Below are positions 1 to 8,990 of a DNA stretch of 32,400 nucleotides, one piece after another (positions within the stretch are counted from its first letter, which is position 1; every line of letters starts with the position of its first letter). The translations under genes and the position numbers were made by a program. The notes below the pieces were generated by a model. It worked only from the letters and a program-made list of their open reading frames with translations. It made no database searches and was not told the DNA's origin. Location: contig JAEWMT010000120.1 of NCBI GenBank assembly GCA_023393095.1, positions 1 to 32,400 of the forward strand, given 5' to 3'. The DNA comes from Bacillota bacterium. GTDB taxonomy: Bacteria; Bacillota; Clostridia; Lachnospirales; Lachnospiraceae.

Positions 1-710
1 GAGCTCTTTTCTTCAAACTGAAGCTTCTTCCTATCAAGTGTAGTAATACATCCCCCGGCTTCTAATAATATAATAGAAGCTGCAGCATAATCCCATGGTG
101 ATAAAACTAGTTCATAGAATAATACAAAACGATTTGCAGCTACATAACAGATATCAATTGCTGCCGATCCGCTTCTTCTAAAGTCCATAGCCTTATCGAA
201 TAATTTTTTGGCTATATCAAAGGTTTCATCTGCTTCCTCCCTGTAATACGGGCAGGTACCGAATGCATACAAGCCTTCACTGATACCAAGATCAGCTACC
301 TCAAGCTTCCTGCCGTTTAGAAAGGCTCCTTTCCCCTTTTCACCATAGAATAATTCATCCATATACGGATTATAGACAACCCCCATAATAATTTCACCCT
401 GATGTAATACACCTACCGATATGGAGCTGTGCCGGTTATCAAAGATAAAATTAGTAGTTCCGTCAATTGGATCAATAATGAAACAGTATTCTGCCGACAC
501 TTTTTCCCTTTGCTTATCTTCTTCTCCGATAAATGCAGCATCCGGATAAAGCTTTTTCAATTCCCGATACAGGAAATTTTGTACCTCCACATCATATTTG
601 GTTACAAAATTAGCTCTTCCCTGCTTACTTTCCATACCATTTTGTATCTGATGGGCATTCAGAACAATCTGTCCTGCAGCCCTGACAATTTTCTTAATAT
701 CTTCCAGCAT
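1..710 (-). CDS. suhB: Inositol monophosphatase family protein (partial, C-terminus beyond window)
   Basis: Magnesium-dependent phosphatase of the inositol monophosphatase/fructose-1,6-bisphosphatase superfamily, which hydrolyses sugar or inositol phosphates in the cytosol. I translated the open frame from an ATG at 710-708 to the window edge, about 236 codons without a stop. It shows the family metal-site motifs in order: GEED near residue 62, DPIDGTTNF near residue 80, and SPWDYAA near residue 206. The start follows a GGAGG Shine-Dalgarno. Only the last part, normally about 20 to 30 residues, lies outside the window. A terminator hairpin separates it from gpsA upstream, so it probably has its own promoter. 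Family assignment is secure; the physiological substrate is not shown by sequence. Confidence 0.9.
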   Translation of the reverse strand, partial: MLEDIKKIVRAAGQIVLNAHQIQNGMESKQGRANFVTKYDVEVQNFLYRELKKLYPDAAFIGEEDKQREKVSAEYCFIIDPIDGTTNFIFDNRHSSISVGVLHQGEIIMGVVYNPYMDELFYGEKGKGAFLNGRKLEVADLGISEGLYAFGTCPYYREEADETFDIAKKLFDKAMDFRRSGSAAIDICYVAANRFVLFYELVLSPWDYAAASIILLEAGGCITTLDRKKLQFEEKS

Positions 711-794
711 TCTTTCCCTCCGTAAACTAATTCAGGTTATTCCTTCTAACACATTGTGATATTTTTACGATCATTGAATCATAATGCGTAAAAC

Positions 795-850
795 AGGCCT
801 TTACAAAACAGTATTACTCATGAATCATTACCGTTATTTTGTAAAGGCCT
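795..850 (-). terminator. Terminator hairpin after gpsA
   Basis: A perfect 14-bp inverted repeat (AGGCCTTTACAAAA at 795-808, its complement at 837-850) with a 28-base loop lies 8 bases past the gpsA stop. On the minus strand the stem runs into GTTTTACG, a modest T-rich tail. It probably ends the der-plsY-gpsA transcript before suhB. The flank on the other side (TATTATTTTA) is also T-rich, but no plus-strand gene needs it. Confidence 0.7.
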
Positions 851-857
851 TATTATT

Positions 858-1868
858 TTAATTCCATTCCAGGGACTTATACTCTTTTCTTCTATCCCTC
901 ATCAATAGATCTGATAAAGCATCCTTAGCAGCTTTCCCCTCAAATAATACAAGATTAATCTGCTCGACAATCGGCATTTCTACATCATTCTTTCTGGCAA
1001 GCTCCAACGCAGCCTTCGCAGAATTAACACCTTCCACTACTTGATTAACTTCCTTCATGGCTTCTTGCATTGATTTGCCCTGTCCCATCAGATTACCTGC
1101 ATTCCAGTTACGGCTATGCTTGCTGGTACAGGTAACAAACAGATCACCAAACCCGGAAAGGCCAGCGAAGGTTTCCATCTTACCGCCCATTATCATACCA
1201 AGACGACTGATTTCCGCCATACCTCTTGTCATCAGAGCTGCTTTTGTATTATCTCCATAACCCAGACCGTCTACGATACCTGCAGCTAATGCGATTACAT
1301 TTTTGAGTGAACCGCCAAGCTCAATCCCGATAATATCGGGGCTCGTGTAAACACGGAATAATTCCGTCATGAAAATATCCTGTATCAATCTTGCAGTTTC
1401 CTTGGTTCCCGCTCCGACTACAATTGTAGTTGGAACGCCACGACTTACCTCCTCAGCATGACTGGGTCCTGATAGCACGGCAATATCCGCCTGCGGTAAT
1501 TCCTCCTTAAGTACCTCAGATAAGGTATGCAGGGTTTTATCTTCAATTCCCTTGGATACATTAACAATAACTTGTCCAGCTTTAATATATGCTTTTGCTT
1601 CCTTCGCTGTTGCACGAATATAAGGAGAAGCAACAGCCATTACGATTAAGTCCTTATCTTTACATGCCTCTTCCAGATTAAGAGTTATTTTAATCTCATC
1701 CGGCATGGAAGCTCCCGGAAGATTTTTTAAATTCTTACGGTTACTTTCTAACATTTTAGCTTCATTTTCTATTTTCGTCCATATGGTAACGTCATGTCCT
1801 TTGCCCGCAAGTAAAATTGCCAGTGCACAGCCCCAAGTTCCGGCTCCCAATATACTAACTTTACTCAT
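858..1868 (-). CDS. gpsA: NAD(P)+-dependent glycerol-3-phosphate dehydrogenase
   Basis: Reduces dihydroxyacetone phosphate to sn-glycerol 3-phosphate in the cytosol, giving the backbone for phospholipids. The 336-residue protein has the usual length. The N-terminus carries a Rossmann motif GAGTWGCALA (residues 8-17). The conserved SGPSHAEEV follows near residue 133, and the C-terminal catalytic region contains GGSLKNVIALAAGI near residue 185. Its start lies 24 bases after plsY, the next enzyme of the pathway, so the two are almost certainly cotranscribed: GpsA makes the substrate that PlsY acylates. Nothing unusual is seen. Confidence 0.97.
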   Translation of the reverse strand: MSKVSILGAGTWGCALAILLAGKGHDVTIWTKIENEAKMLESNRKNLKNLPGASMPDEIKITLNLEEACKDKDLIVMAVASPYIRATAKEAKAYIKAGQVIVNVSKGIEDKTLHTLSEVLKEELPQADIAVLSGPSHAEEVSRGVPTTIVVGAGTKETARLIQDIFMTELFRVYTSPDIIGIELGGSLKNVIALAAGIVDGLGYGDNTKAALMTRGMAEISRLGMIMGGKMETFAGLSGFGDLFVTCTSKHSRNWNAGNLMGQGKSMQEAMKEVNQVVEGVNSAKAALELARKNDVEMPIVEQINLVLFEGKAAKDALSDLLMRDRRKEYKSLEWN

Positions 1869-1892
1869 AAGCTCCTCCTTTAAAGTCTCAAT

Positions 1893-2519
1893 TTATTTTT
1901 GGTCCAATTTAACTCTCTGTCCGATTTTATTTTCAGTACCATTTATTAAGCGTTTAATATTAGACCTATGTTTAATAAATGCTAAAGCCATAAATACCAG
2001 TGTGACAACCAGCATATGTATATCACCCGGATATCTTATCGTAACCCATATAGGAAATAAAATAGCTACAAATAAGGATCCCAGTGAAACATACCTTGTG
2101 ATTGCTACAATCAGAACAAACAATGGTAATCCAACTGGTATAATTAAGGGATCAAAAGCTGCCATAGCGCCTCCGGTAGCAGCAATTCCTTTTCCACCCT
2201 GAAATTTCAGCCATGCCGGATAATTATGTCCGGTAACAACTCCAAGACCTGTATATAAAGCTAATAATTCAACATAATCAATGCCATGGAAAAAGACCAG
2301 TCTTACCAGCAGTATAGGAATCACTGCTTTTAATGCATCACCAAGTAAAGTGATTGCACCAGCTTTCGCTCCCATGGTGCGAAGCGCATTCGTTGTTCCA
2401 ACATTACCGCTTCCATATTTTCTGATATCAACCTTATTCATCTTTCCTACAAAATATCCCGTTGAAAAGCAACCAAATACGTATCCCAAAAATAAACAAA
2501 GTATGATTCTCGGAATCAT
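1893..2519 (-). CDS. plsY: Acyl-phosphate:glycerol-3-phosphate acyltransferase
   Basis: Integral membrane enzyme that moves an acyl chain from acyl phosphate to position 1 of glycerol 3-phosphate, the first step of phospholipid synthesis in most Gram-positive bacteria. The 208-residue protein is hydrophobic with about five membrane segments. It shows the three family motifs: GSGNVGTTNALR (near residues 36-47), GHNYPAWLKFQGGKG (near 97-111) and a C-terminal KHRSNIKRLINGTE segment. Its ATG directly follows the TAA of der with no gap, which points to translational coupling. gpsA follows 24 bases downstream. Confidence 0.96.
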   Translation of the reverse strand: MIPRIILCLFLGYVFGCFSTGYFVGKMNKVDIRKYGSGNVGTTNALRTMGAKAGAITLLGDALKAVIPILLVRLVFFHGIDYVELLALYTGLGVVTGHNYPAWLKFQGGKGIAATGGAMAAFDPLIIPVGLPLFVLIVAITRYVSLGSLFVAILFPIWVTIRYPGDIHMLVVTLVFMALAFIKHRSNIKRLINGTENKIGQRVKLDQK

Positions 2520-3845
2520 TTATGCGTTCTCCTTTCGTTCCCTGATGATAAACTTTAATGACGTTCCTGAAAATCCAAAGGCTTCACGAATTTTATTCTC
2601 GATATATCTGGTATAGGAAAAATGCATTAGTTCTTTGTCATTTACAAATATAACAAAGGTCGGCGGCTTAACGGAAACCTGTGTAATATAATAGAGCTTC
2701 AGTCGTTTTCCCTTGTCCGACGGTGGTTGCTGAAGTGCAACTGCCTCCGCCATGATTTCATTTAATACACCTGTTGCAACACGCATATTCTGATTCTGTA
2801 TAACAACTTCAATGGTTTCAAATAACTTATGAAGTCTCTGTCCAGTCTGCGCTGAAATGAAAAGAATTTCCGCATAAGGCATATAAGACAATATTTCCTT
2901 AATATCATTCGTATATTCCTTCACGGTTTTATTATTTTTTTCAATCAAATCCCACTTATTAACAACAATAAGTATTCCCTTTCCTCTGTCATGTGCAATA
3001 CCTGCTATTTTAGCATCCTGTTCGGTTATACCCTCCTGTGCATCAATAACGAGGACAACCACATCTGCACGCTCTACTGCAGTCACGGTACGAATGATCA
3101 TGAAACGTTCCAATTCTTCTTTAATCTTACTCTTTCTACGAAGACCTGCTGTATCAATCAGCACATAATCCTTACCATTGCGTCGGATCGGAGTATCAAT
3201 TGCATCCCTAGTGGTTCCTGCTATATTTGATACAATGACTCTGTTCTCACCTACTAATTTATTTATAATAGAAGATTTACCTACATTTGGTTTCCCTACG
3301 ATTGCAATTCTTGGACGCTCATCTTCCGCTTCCTCGGTATTACCATGTGAAAAATGTTTAACGACTTCATCCAGCATCTCTCCAAAACCAAGCTTTCCCG
3401 ATGAGGAAATAGGAAAGGGATCGCCAATCCCAAGATTATAGAATTCATAAACATCTGGCATCAATTTCTCAAAATTATCAACTTTATTTACTACAAGGAC
3501 AATTGGTTTACCGGAACGTCTTAGCATATCGGCTACTTTAGAGTCCGCATCTACCAAGCCCTGTCTGACATCAACAAGAAAAATAATTACACTAGCTGTA
3601 TCAATTGCAATCTGCGCTTGTTCCCTCATATAGGATAACATCTCATCCTTGCTATCGGGTTCAATACCTCCGGTATCTATCATCGTAAATTGTGAATTTA
3701 GCCATGTAACATCAGCATAAATGCGGTCTCTGGTAACACCGGGATAATCCTTGACAATGGAAATACGTTCTCCTGCTAATGCATTAAATAATGTCGATTT
3801 TCCCACATTCGGCCTGCCTACTATGGCTACAATCGGTCTGCTCAT
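2520..3845 (-). CDS. der: Tandem-domain ribosome assembly GTPase Der (EngA)
   Basis: Essential GTPase that helps mature the 50S ribosomal subunit. The 441-residue protein has two GTPase domains and a C-terminal KH-like domain. Domain 1 has GRPNVGKST (residues 10-18), DTGG and NKVD. Domain 2 has GKPNVGKSS (near 183), DTAG and NKWD. The C-terminal part from about residue 350 matches the RNA-binding KH-like fold expected here. Length is typical. The stop abuts the plsY start exactly. The start is an ATG after a GGAGGTAATAA ribosome binding site. Confidence 0.97.
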   Translation of the reverse strand: MSRPIVAIVGRPNVGKSTLFNALAGERISIVKDYPGVTRDRIYADVTWLNSQFTMIDTGGIEPDSKDEMLSYMREQAQIAIDTASVIIFLVDVRQGLVDADSKVADMLRRSGKPIVLVVNKVDNFEKLMPDVYEFYNLGIGDPFPISSSGKLGFGEMLDEVVKHFSHGNTEEAEDERPRIAIVGKPNVGKSSIINKLVGENRVIVSNIAGTTRDAIDTPIRRNGKDYVLIDTAGLRRKSKIKEELERFMIIRTVTAVERADVVVLVIDAQEGITEQDAKIAGIAHDRGKGILIVVNKWDLIEKNNKTVKEYTNDIKEILSYMPYAEILFISAQTGQRLHKLFETIEVVIQNQNMRVATGVLNEIMAEAVALQQPPSDKGKRLKLYYITQVSVKPPTFVIFVNDKELMHFSYTRYIENKIREAFGFSGTSLKFIIRERKENA

Positions 3846-3912
3846 TTATTACCTCCAATAATATAATACAAAATAAATCAAATAAATTTATCTTATATTA
3901 ATTTCCTTTATT

Positions 3913-5223
3913 TTACATTGTAATAGCATCAATAAAGGACTTTCCATCTGATTGTACAATACGTATTTTGGTTTGTAAAGCATTTTCAATGTCACGTACT
4001 GTCATGTCATCCAGTAATACAGTTTCGCCATTCCTTAGCAAAACCTCAGGAAGAAGTAAACATTCTCCGAGGGTCTTACCCTTTAGCTGCTCAATGATAT
4101 CTCCTCCGGTTAACAGTCCTGCAACGGTTATCTGAGTACCAAAGAAATGGTTAGTTATCGTATTTACATTTATTTTAATATTAGGAAATTTCAGTGTCAC
4201 TCTATCAGCCAGCTTACGAATAATAGGAGCTGCGAGTTCTCCAGTAGCAATGGACAAGTTTCTGACCCTGTTATCCCCCTGAACTTCATCATAATAATCT
4301 TCAAATTCCTTCTGGAGGGAACGAATTAAGCCGACACCGTTTTCAATCTGGGGGTACCCCTCATAAGAATCCTCTTCCGGAATCGGCAAATCGGCCTTCA
4401 GATACCATTCATCACTTGCATAAACAAATCGCGTTCCATAGTGGGTCAGGAATATGTTCTGCCACCGATGAATCTGTTCCAATACAATCAATGACTCTTC
4501 CTTCGTGAAGCCTTCCAGCTTTTCAAGACCTTCCCGATACTTTGTAAGTCCAACCGGAACAACCGATACACTCCCCATCTCAGGAAGAAAGGCTGACAGA
4601 TCATGCATTGTCTTCTCCAGCTCTTCGCCATCATTCCAATCCTTACAAAGAACAATCTGACCGTTCATTATAATACCTGCATCTTTCAACTTCTTAAGCT
4701 TATGAAGTGAATTCCCCGCAAAACGGTTATTTAACATCCGACAGCGAAGCTCCTCGTTTGTCGTATGGATAGAAATATTGATCGGTGATAATTTGTAAAA
4801 AATAATCCGATCCACTTCTTCATCACTTAAATTCGTAAGGGTAATGTAGTTTCCCTGCAGGAAGGAAAGTCTTGCATCATCATCTTTAAAATAAAGGGTA
4901 TCACGCATACCCGGAGGCATTTGATCAATAAAACAGAAAATGCATTTATTCCTGCAGGAACAATACTCGTCCATCAGCCCTTCTTCAAAAACAATGCCAA
5001 GATCCTCTTCATAATCCTTTTCGATGTCGAGCTCCCATTCCTCTCCGTTACTTTTTTTAATAAGTACGGTCAGATTCTCATCCTTAATCAGATAATGGTA
5101 ATCCAGGACATCCATAACCTTCGTATCATTAATCGAGACTAATTCATCTCCAGGCGCAAGCTCCAGTTCCTCTGCAATACTTCCTTCTTCTATTTCTTTA
5201 ATAATGTGTGCTTTTTTCTTCAT
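3913..5223 (-). CDS. DUF512 protein: PDZ-like domain plus iron-sulfur cluster motif
   Basis: Conserved clostridial and cyanobacterial family of unknown function, often described as a putative radical-SAM-like or FeS oxidoreductase. The N-terminus (about residues 5-60) resembles a PDZ domain, with IAEELELAPGDELVSIND. A cysteine cluster at about residues 88-97 contains a CX3CX2C motif (C90, C94, C97), the spacing of radical-SAM 4Fe-4S sites. The remainder is the DUF512 region, with TGGDIIEQL near the C-terminus. The start is uncertain: the ATG at 5223 fits the domain boundary, but a GTG at 5232 has better spacing to the weak GAGAG site. It lies between pgeF and der in the same direction. I do not infer a reaction. 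Confidence 0.85.
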   Translation of the reverse strand: MKKKAHIIKEIEEGSIAEELELAPGDELVSINDTKVMDVLDYHYLIKDENLTVLIKKSNGEEWELDIEKDYEEDLGIVFEEGLMDEYCSCRNKCIFCFIDQMPPGMRDTLYFKDDDARLSFLQGNYITLTNLSDEEVDRIIFYKLSPINISIHTTNEELRCRMLNNRFAGNSLHKLKKLKDAGIIMNGQIVLCKDWNDGEELEKTMHDLSAFLPEMGSVSVVPVGLTKYREGLEKLEGFTKEESLIVLEQIHRWQNIFLTHYGTRFVYASDEWYLKADLPIPEEDSYEGYPQIENGVGLIRSLQKEFEDYYDEVQGDNRVRNLSIATGELAAPIIRKLADRVTLKFPNIKINVNTITNHFFGTQITVAGLLTGGDIIEQLKGKTLGECLLLPEVLLRNGETVLLDDMTVRDIENALQTKIRIVQSDGKSFIDAITM

Positions 5224-5244
5224 AACATACACCAATTCTCTCTT

Positions 5245-6093
5245 TTACTCTGTTAATGCCAAAAATGCAGCAAGGCTGCCTCGTTTTCCCTCCGTCTTAC
5301 GGTGGGAAAAAAATAAATCACTGTTACAGCAGGTACATACACCACTGATATGGATATTTTCCGGTAAAAGCCCCGCTTCCGATAAAACGGTTCTATTTGC
5401 TTCCCATAAATTTAACTGATACTTTCCATTCCCTTTTGCTATCAGAATACCGTTCTCATAGTGCTTAGGAAAAGCTTTCTTAAATTCTTCTGCAACCTCT
5501 TCACCAATCTCATAACAATCAACACAAATCGAGGGTCCTACTACGGCTATGATATCCTTAGGATTACTTCCGAAATTCTTGTTCATTTCCTCTACTGTTA
5601 TTTTACCGATCTTCTTTACGGTACCTCTCCAGCCGGAATGAGTTAGTCCGATTGCCTTATTCTTTGGATCTACGAAGTATAGTGGAACACAGTCCGCGTA
5701 CTTCGTTACCAGTGTTATGTTCGGTTGATTCGTAATCAATCCATCAATTTCTTCATAATCCGTTGGACTAAATAATCCTTTCCCACGATCATTTTCATTT
5801 ACAACACGGATATTCGTTTTATGTACCTGTCTGGAAATAACCAGAGAATGCGGATCTACTCCGATACTATTTGCCATGCGGGTATAATTTTCCATAATAT
5901 TTGCAGGATCGTCCTTCACGGTAAAAGCATCAACCCCAAAATTCATGGAAGAAAAGATATCGGAGCTAACTCCGCCAAGTCTTGTTGAAAATGCATGCTT
6001 TAGGAAGGAGATTTCTGATAAAACGGGAAATGATAAATAGGGAACATCCTTAGTAAAATCAATCTGCGCAGAATTATTATTTTCAAATTTCAT
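5245..6093 (-). CDS. pgeF: Peptidoglycan editing factor PgeF (YlmD/YfiH, multicopper-like fold)
   Basis: Cytosolic member of the DUF152 'laccase domain' family. Known members hydrolyse wrongly built UDP-MurNAc-L-serine and can also act on purine nucleosides. The metal-site residues are visible: the histidine in THSGWRG, the cysteine in CVDCYEIGEE, and the C-terminal CTCCNSDLFFSHR with its histidine. I start at the ATG at 6093 because AGAAAGG stands 9 bases upstream. A longer frame opens at 6138 but has no good site and adds a hydrophobic segment foreign to the family. The 282-residue length is usual. A good -10 box (TATAAT) lies just upstream at about 6120-6126 on the minus strand, without a convincing -35. 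Confidence 0.92.
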   Translation of the reverse strand: MKFENNNSAQIDFTKDVPYLSFPVLSEISFLKHAFSTRLGGVSSDIFSSMNFGVDAFTVKDDPANIMENYTRMANSIGVDPHSLVISRQVHKTNIRVVNENDRGKGLFSPTDYEEIDGLITNQPNITLVTKYADCVPLYFVDPKNKAIGLTHSGWRGTVKKIGKITVEEMNKNFGSNPKDIIAVVGPSICVDCYEIGEEVAEEFKKAFPKHYENGILIAKGNGKYQLNLWEANRTVLSEAGLLPENIHISGVCTCCNSDLFFSHRKTEGKRGSLAAFLALTE

Positions 6094-6303
6094 AAAATCT
6101 AACCTTTCTATCGGAATAAATATTATAATCCTTATCACATATTAAGCAGCAAAGCATTTTTGTTAAATTATCAAATACTATACTATATACTTTAGGTATA
6201 ATATTAATATAATGTTCCATTATTATAACATGCCTAATCTAAATATAACATGCCCATTATGAGGTGGATAATCCTCTTATAATTAACCTATGTTTATATC
6301 ATA

Positions 6304-6654
6304 TTATATACCATCAAATGCATTCTTTATTAACGTAATCTCATGATCCAAAATAACGACTGCATCAAAACGACAAGGCGTATTCTGTGGAATTTGATGT
6401 AATAACATATAAAATTCGGCTGTTCTGGTTATTTTACGAATTTTATTCAGATTAATGGCCTCAGCCGGATATCCTTTTGATAACCCGGAACGGTATTTAA
6501 CCTCAATAAAACAGAGATACCCCTCATTCTTTGCGATAAGGTCAATCTCTCCGATTTTACAACGAAAATTATTCTGAAGAATTTGATAGCCGTTCTTGAT
6601 CAGATAATTCGCCGCTTCCTGTTCAAATTTCGTACCAACAGCTCGGTTATTCAT
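6304..6654 (-). CDS. yraN: YraN/UPF0102 family nuclease-fold protein
   Basis: Small protein of the UPF0102 family, which has a Holliday-junction-resolvase-like nuclease fold. Its cellular role is not settled. The catalytic-type residues are present: an N-terminal GTKFEQEAANYL, the GEIDLIAKN segment carrying the Asp, and the FIEVKYR segment carrying the E-x-K pair. I place the start at the ATG at 6654, directly behind GAGGAGG; an upstream in-frame TTG at 6666 lies inside that ribosome binding site. Length is 116 residues, normal for the family. In B. subtilis the homologue region also places such a gene near rnhB. It sits 155 bases after the FlhB-like gene. Confidence 0.9.
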   Translation of the reverse strand: MNNRAVGTKFEQEAANYLIKNGYQILQNNFRCKIGEIDLIAKNEGYLCFIEVKYRSGLSKGYPAEAINLNKIRKITRTAEFYMLLHQIPQNTPCRFDAVVILDHEITLIKNAFDGI

Positions 6655-6809
6655 TTTCCTCCTCAATACTAATCATGATTACTTTATTTTAATATCATTT
6701 ACATTCTAATGATTATATCTGATTGAATCATAGAAATGGATATATGTATTTTACGAACTTCATAAACTATTCCATTCTACTCAATATAAATTAATTTCAT
6801 AAAGAAAAT

Positions 6810-7151
6810 TTAACGCTGTAATTTTTCCTTGATCCGATCCATCTTATCTACAAATACTAGTACCTCCGCAACCACATCATATAATTCAGGAGGTATCGCA
6901 TCTCCTATCTCCAGCTTTGATAATGTTTGGGCAAGCTTTCCATCTTTATGAAGAGGGATATCCGCTTCCTTCGCTCTTTCGATGATTCTGTCTGCTAGGT
7001 AACCTTTACCGGATGCTATGACTCTGGGTGCATCATCGTTGGGTTCATAGGAAAGTGCAACTGCAGTCCGGGACTTTGTGTCATTATTCTTTTGATCCAA
7101 TATCTTCCACCCCTTGTTGTATTGTAGGACTACATTCATCATTATCTTCAT
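6810..7151 (-). CDS. Stand-alone FlhB C-terminal-like domain protein (YlqH type)
   Basis: The 113-residue protein corresponds to the cytoplasmic C-terminal domain of the FlhB/YscU export-gate family, without the membrane part. The match is AVALSYEPNDDAPRVIASG (about residues 30-48) followed by GYLADRIIERAKEADIPL and a Leu/Ala-rich tail, as in FlhB after the autocleavage site. The NPTH autocleavage motif expected just before this is absent; the preceding residues are DTKSRT. B. subtilis has a similar free-standing gene, ylqH, beside rnhB, the same context as here. No other flagellar gene is in the window. Function is unknown; a cytoplasmic regulator or relic of the export gate are both possible. 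Confidence 0.8.
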   Translation of the reverse strand: MKIMMNVVLQYNKGWKILDQKNNDTKSRTAVALSYEPNDDAPRVIASGKGYLADRIIERAKEADIPLHKDGKLAQTLSKLEIGDAIPPELYDVVAEVLVFVDKMDRIKEKLQR

Positions 7152-7202
7152 AACATCACCAGGCCCGTATATGATATTTTGAAGCTAATAGAATTCTTTT
7201 AA

Positions 7203-7233
7203 ACAAGATGAAACGATAAATCGTTTCACTTGT
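7203..7233 (-). terminator. Hairpin overlapping the rnhB stop codon
   Basis: Arms 7203-7217 and 7220-7233 form a near-perfect stem (ACAAG and GAAACGAT with their complements, one bulged base) with a 2-base loop. The rnhB TGA lies inside the stem. On the minus strand the hairpin is followed by TTAAAAG, a poor T-tract. It may be a weak terminator or a 3'-end stabilising structure. Confidence 0.45.
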
Positions 7234-8017
7234 CGTGAATAAAGTTTTTTACGAAGCTTCTACGGTGAATCGGTGTCAGTCCAAGCTTCTTAATAGCTTC
7301 AATGTGTTTTGGTGAGCCGTAACCCTTATTATTGGCAAAATCATAACCGGGAAATACTTTATCATAGGCAACCATCAGTCGATCCCTGGTAACCTTCGCT
7401 ACAATACTTGCAGCTGCAATGGAAATACTTTTTGCATCACCTTTAATAATAGGTACCTGTCTAATGTCCACCTTTGGAATGGTTACGGCATCATTTAATA
7501 ATATATCGGGTTTTATGGGCAAATTACTTATAGCCTTCCTCATTGCCTCATAGGTTGCCTGTAGGATATTCATTTCGTCAATCTGATTTGGCGGTACACT
7601 TCCGATACCGAAAGCAACCGCAGTTGATATTATTTCATCATATAATTCTTCGCGTTTCTTTTCTGAAAGCTGTTTTGAGTCATTGATATAAAGGATATTA
7701 CAGTCCTTCGGTAAGATAACAGCACTAGCAATTACTGGACCAGCAAAGGGTCCCCTACCTACTTCGTCAATCCCGCAGATATACTGGCAATCACTATATT
7801 GCTTCTCATACTGCTTCATTGCATCCAGGCGTTCCTGTTCATTCTGCCTTGCCTTAAGTCTTCCTCGGTACTGGTTGCAGATTGTAATAACACCGCTTCG
7901 TTCGTCCGCTTCGTATTTCTTTAAAAGCTCCGGAATCTGCTCCTCCTTAGCCTGCATAAATTCAAGTTTGACTAATGATATTTTCTCACGTACTTTGTTA
8001 TTCTCCTCATTTGACAT
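7226..8017 (-). CDS. rnhB: Ribonuclease HII
   Basis: Cytosolic endonuclease that cuts RNA strands in RNA:DNA hybrids and removes single ribonucleotides from DNA. The 263-residue protein has the type II signature GIDEVGRGPFAGPV (near residues 81-94), supplying the Asp and Glu of the active site. NDAV near residue 174 and IKGDAKSISIAAASI near residue 192 supply further acidic and serine positions. The N-terminal 70 residues are a helical extension found in many Gram-positive RNase HII proteins. It begins 19 bases after rbgA, in the order known from B. subtilis. The stop lies in a hairpin. Confidence 0.96.
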   Translation of the reverse strand: MSNEENNKVREKISLVKLEFMQAKEEQIPELLKKYEADERSGVITICNQYRGRLKARQNEQERLDAMKQYEKQYSDCQYICGIDEVGRGPFAGPVIASAVILPKDCNILYINDSKQLSEKKREELYDEIISTAVAFGIGSVPPNQIDEMNILQATYEAMRKAISNLPIKPDILLNDAVTIPKVDIRQVPIIKGDAKSISIAAASIVAKVTRDRLMVAYDKVFPGYDFANNKGYGSPKHIEAIKKLGLTPIHRRSFVKNFIHDK

Positions 8018-8036
8018 GGAAGTGTCTTCCTTTCTC

Positions 8037-8912
8037 CTACTTTTCCTTCATTTCTGATGGAAATTCCAATGTGATATTCCCTAGCTTCGTGCTGCGAAAA
8101 TCATCCAGTACAAAAATTGCGGCACGATCAAGATCAGGCTCCCCACCCTTTTGAAGACAGGAGCGTTTGATTGCAATCTTCTCCAAGATTTTTGATGCTC
8201 CTTTTAAGGAATCCTCCGTTTCTTCCATATCAATACCATATCTGTTCGAAAGAACCTCCGGGTAATGCTTGTTCAAAATAAGAATAAATTCTAAAGAAAG
8301 ATCCGTTGTATTGATAATATTATCGTTAATGGAACCTATGAGAGCTAGCCTTAAACCAACGGACTGATCTTCAAATTTAGGCCAAAGAATACCTGGCGTA
8401 TCTAGTAATTCCGTAAATTTATTTAAACGAATCCACTGTTTTCCCTTTGTTACACCGGGTTTGTTACCTGTTTTCGCCGAAGCTTTGCCGACAAAGCTGT
8501 TGATAAATGTAGATTTCCCCACATTCGGAATACCAACAATCATAGCACGAACCGGACGGTTTAAAATACCTCTTCTCCTGTCGCGTTCTATTTTAGCTTG
8601 GCAGGCCTTATTTACAATCTCCTGTACTTGCTTCACTCCTGTTCCGTTCCTTGAGTTCACTAAGGCTACGAAATATCCCTTTGCTTCGAAATATTCCTTC
8701 CATGCCGTATTATAACGCTGGTCTGCCATATCACATTTATTTAAAAGAATTACTCTGGACTTATTCTGAGCCAGGGTATCAATATCAGGATTCTTACTGG
8801 AATATGGTATTCTGGCATCCACAAGTTCAATTACCACATCGATCAGCTTCATATCCTCCTGCATCATACGTCTTGCCTTAGCCATATGTCCAGGATACCA
8901 TTGAAAATGCAT
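8037..8912 (-). CDS. rbgA: Ribosome biogenesis GTPase RbgA (YlqF)
   Basis: Circularly permuted GTPase that acts late in 50S subunit assembly. The 291-residue protein starts with the family hallmark FQWYPGHMAKA. The GTPase motifs appear in permuted order: LLNKCDMAD (G4, near residue 56) precedes GIPNVGKSTF (G1, near 127) and LLDTPGILWP (G3, near 170). The C-terminal part is the helical RNA-binding domain. The ATG at 8912 follows a GGAG eight bases upstream. rnhB follows after 19 bases. The 279-base gap before it is almost filled by a large palindrome. Confidence 0.97.
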   Translation of the reverse strand: MHFQWYPGHMAKARRMMQEDMKLIDVVIELVDARIPYSSKNPDIDTLAQNKSRVILLNKCDMADQRYNTAWKEYFEAKGYFVALVNSRNGTGVKQVQEIVNKACQAKIERDRRRGILNRPVRAMIVGIPNVGKSTFINSFVGKASAKTGNKPGVTKGKQWIRLNKFTELLDTPGILWPKFEDQSVGLRLALIGSINDNIINTTDLSLEFILILNKHYPEVLSNRYGIDMEETEDSLKGASKILEKIAIKRSCLQKGGEPDLDRAAIFVLDDFRSTKLGNITLEFPSEMKEK

Positions 8913-8990
8913 AAAATATCTCCATTCTGCTGAAACATCATGAATTCAGTCTTCAGCTCAGTATTTACAAAATGAATTGTCTTGTACAAT

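Noticed and set aside
1705..2202. 165-codon open frame on the plus strand over gpsA and plsY
   Set aside because: It is antisense to two clearly recognised enzymes, has no ribosome binding site and matches no family; it is a shadow frame. The same applies to other plus-strand frames, for example at 11368-11787 and 25924-26241.
6220..6260. Repeated ATAACATGCC in the yraN-pgeF gap
   Set aside because: Only two short copies in AT-rich sequence without symmetry or a known site; probably chance.
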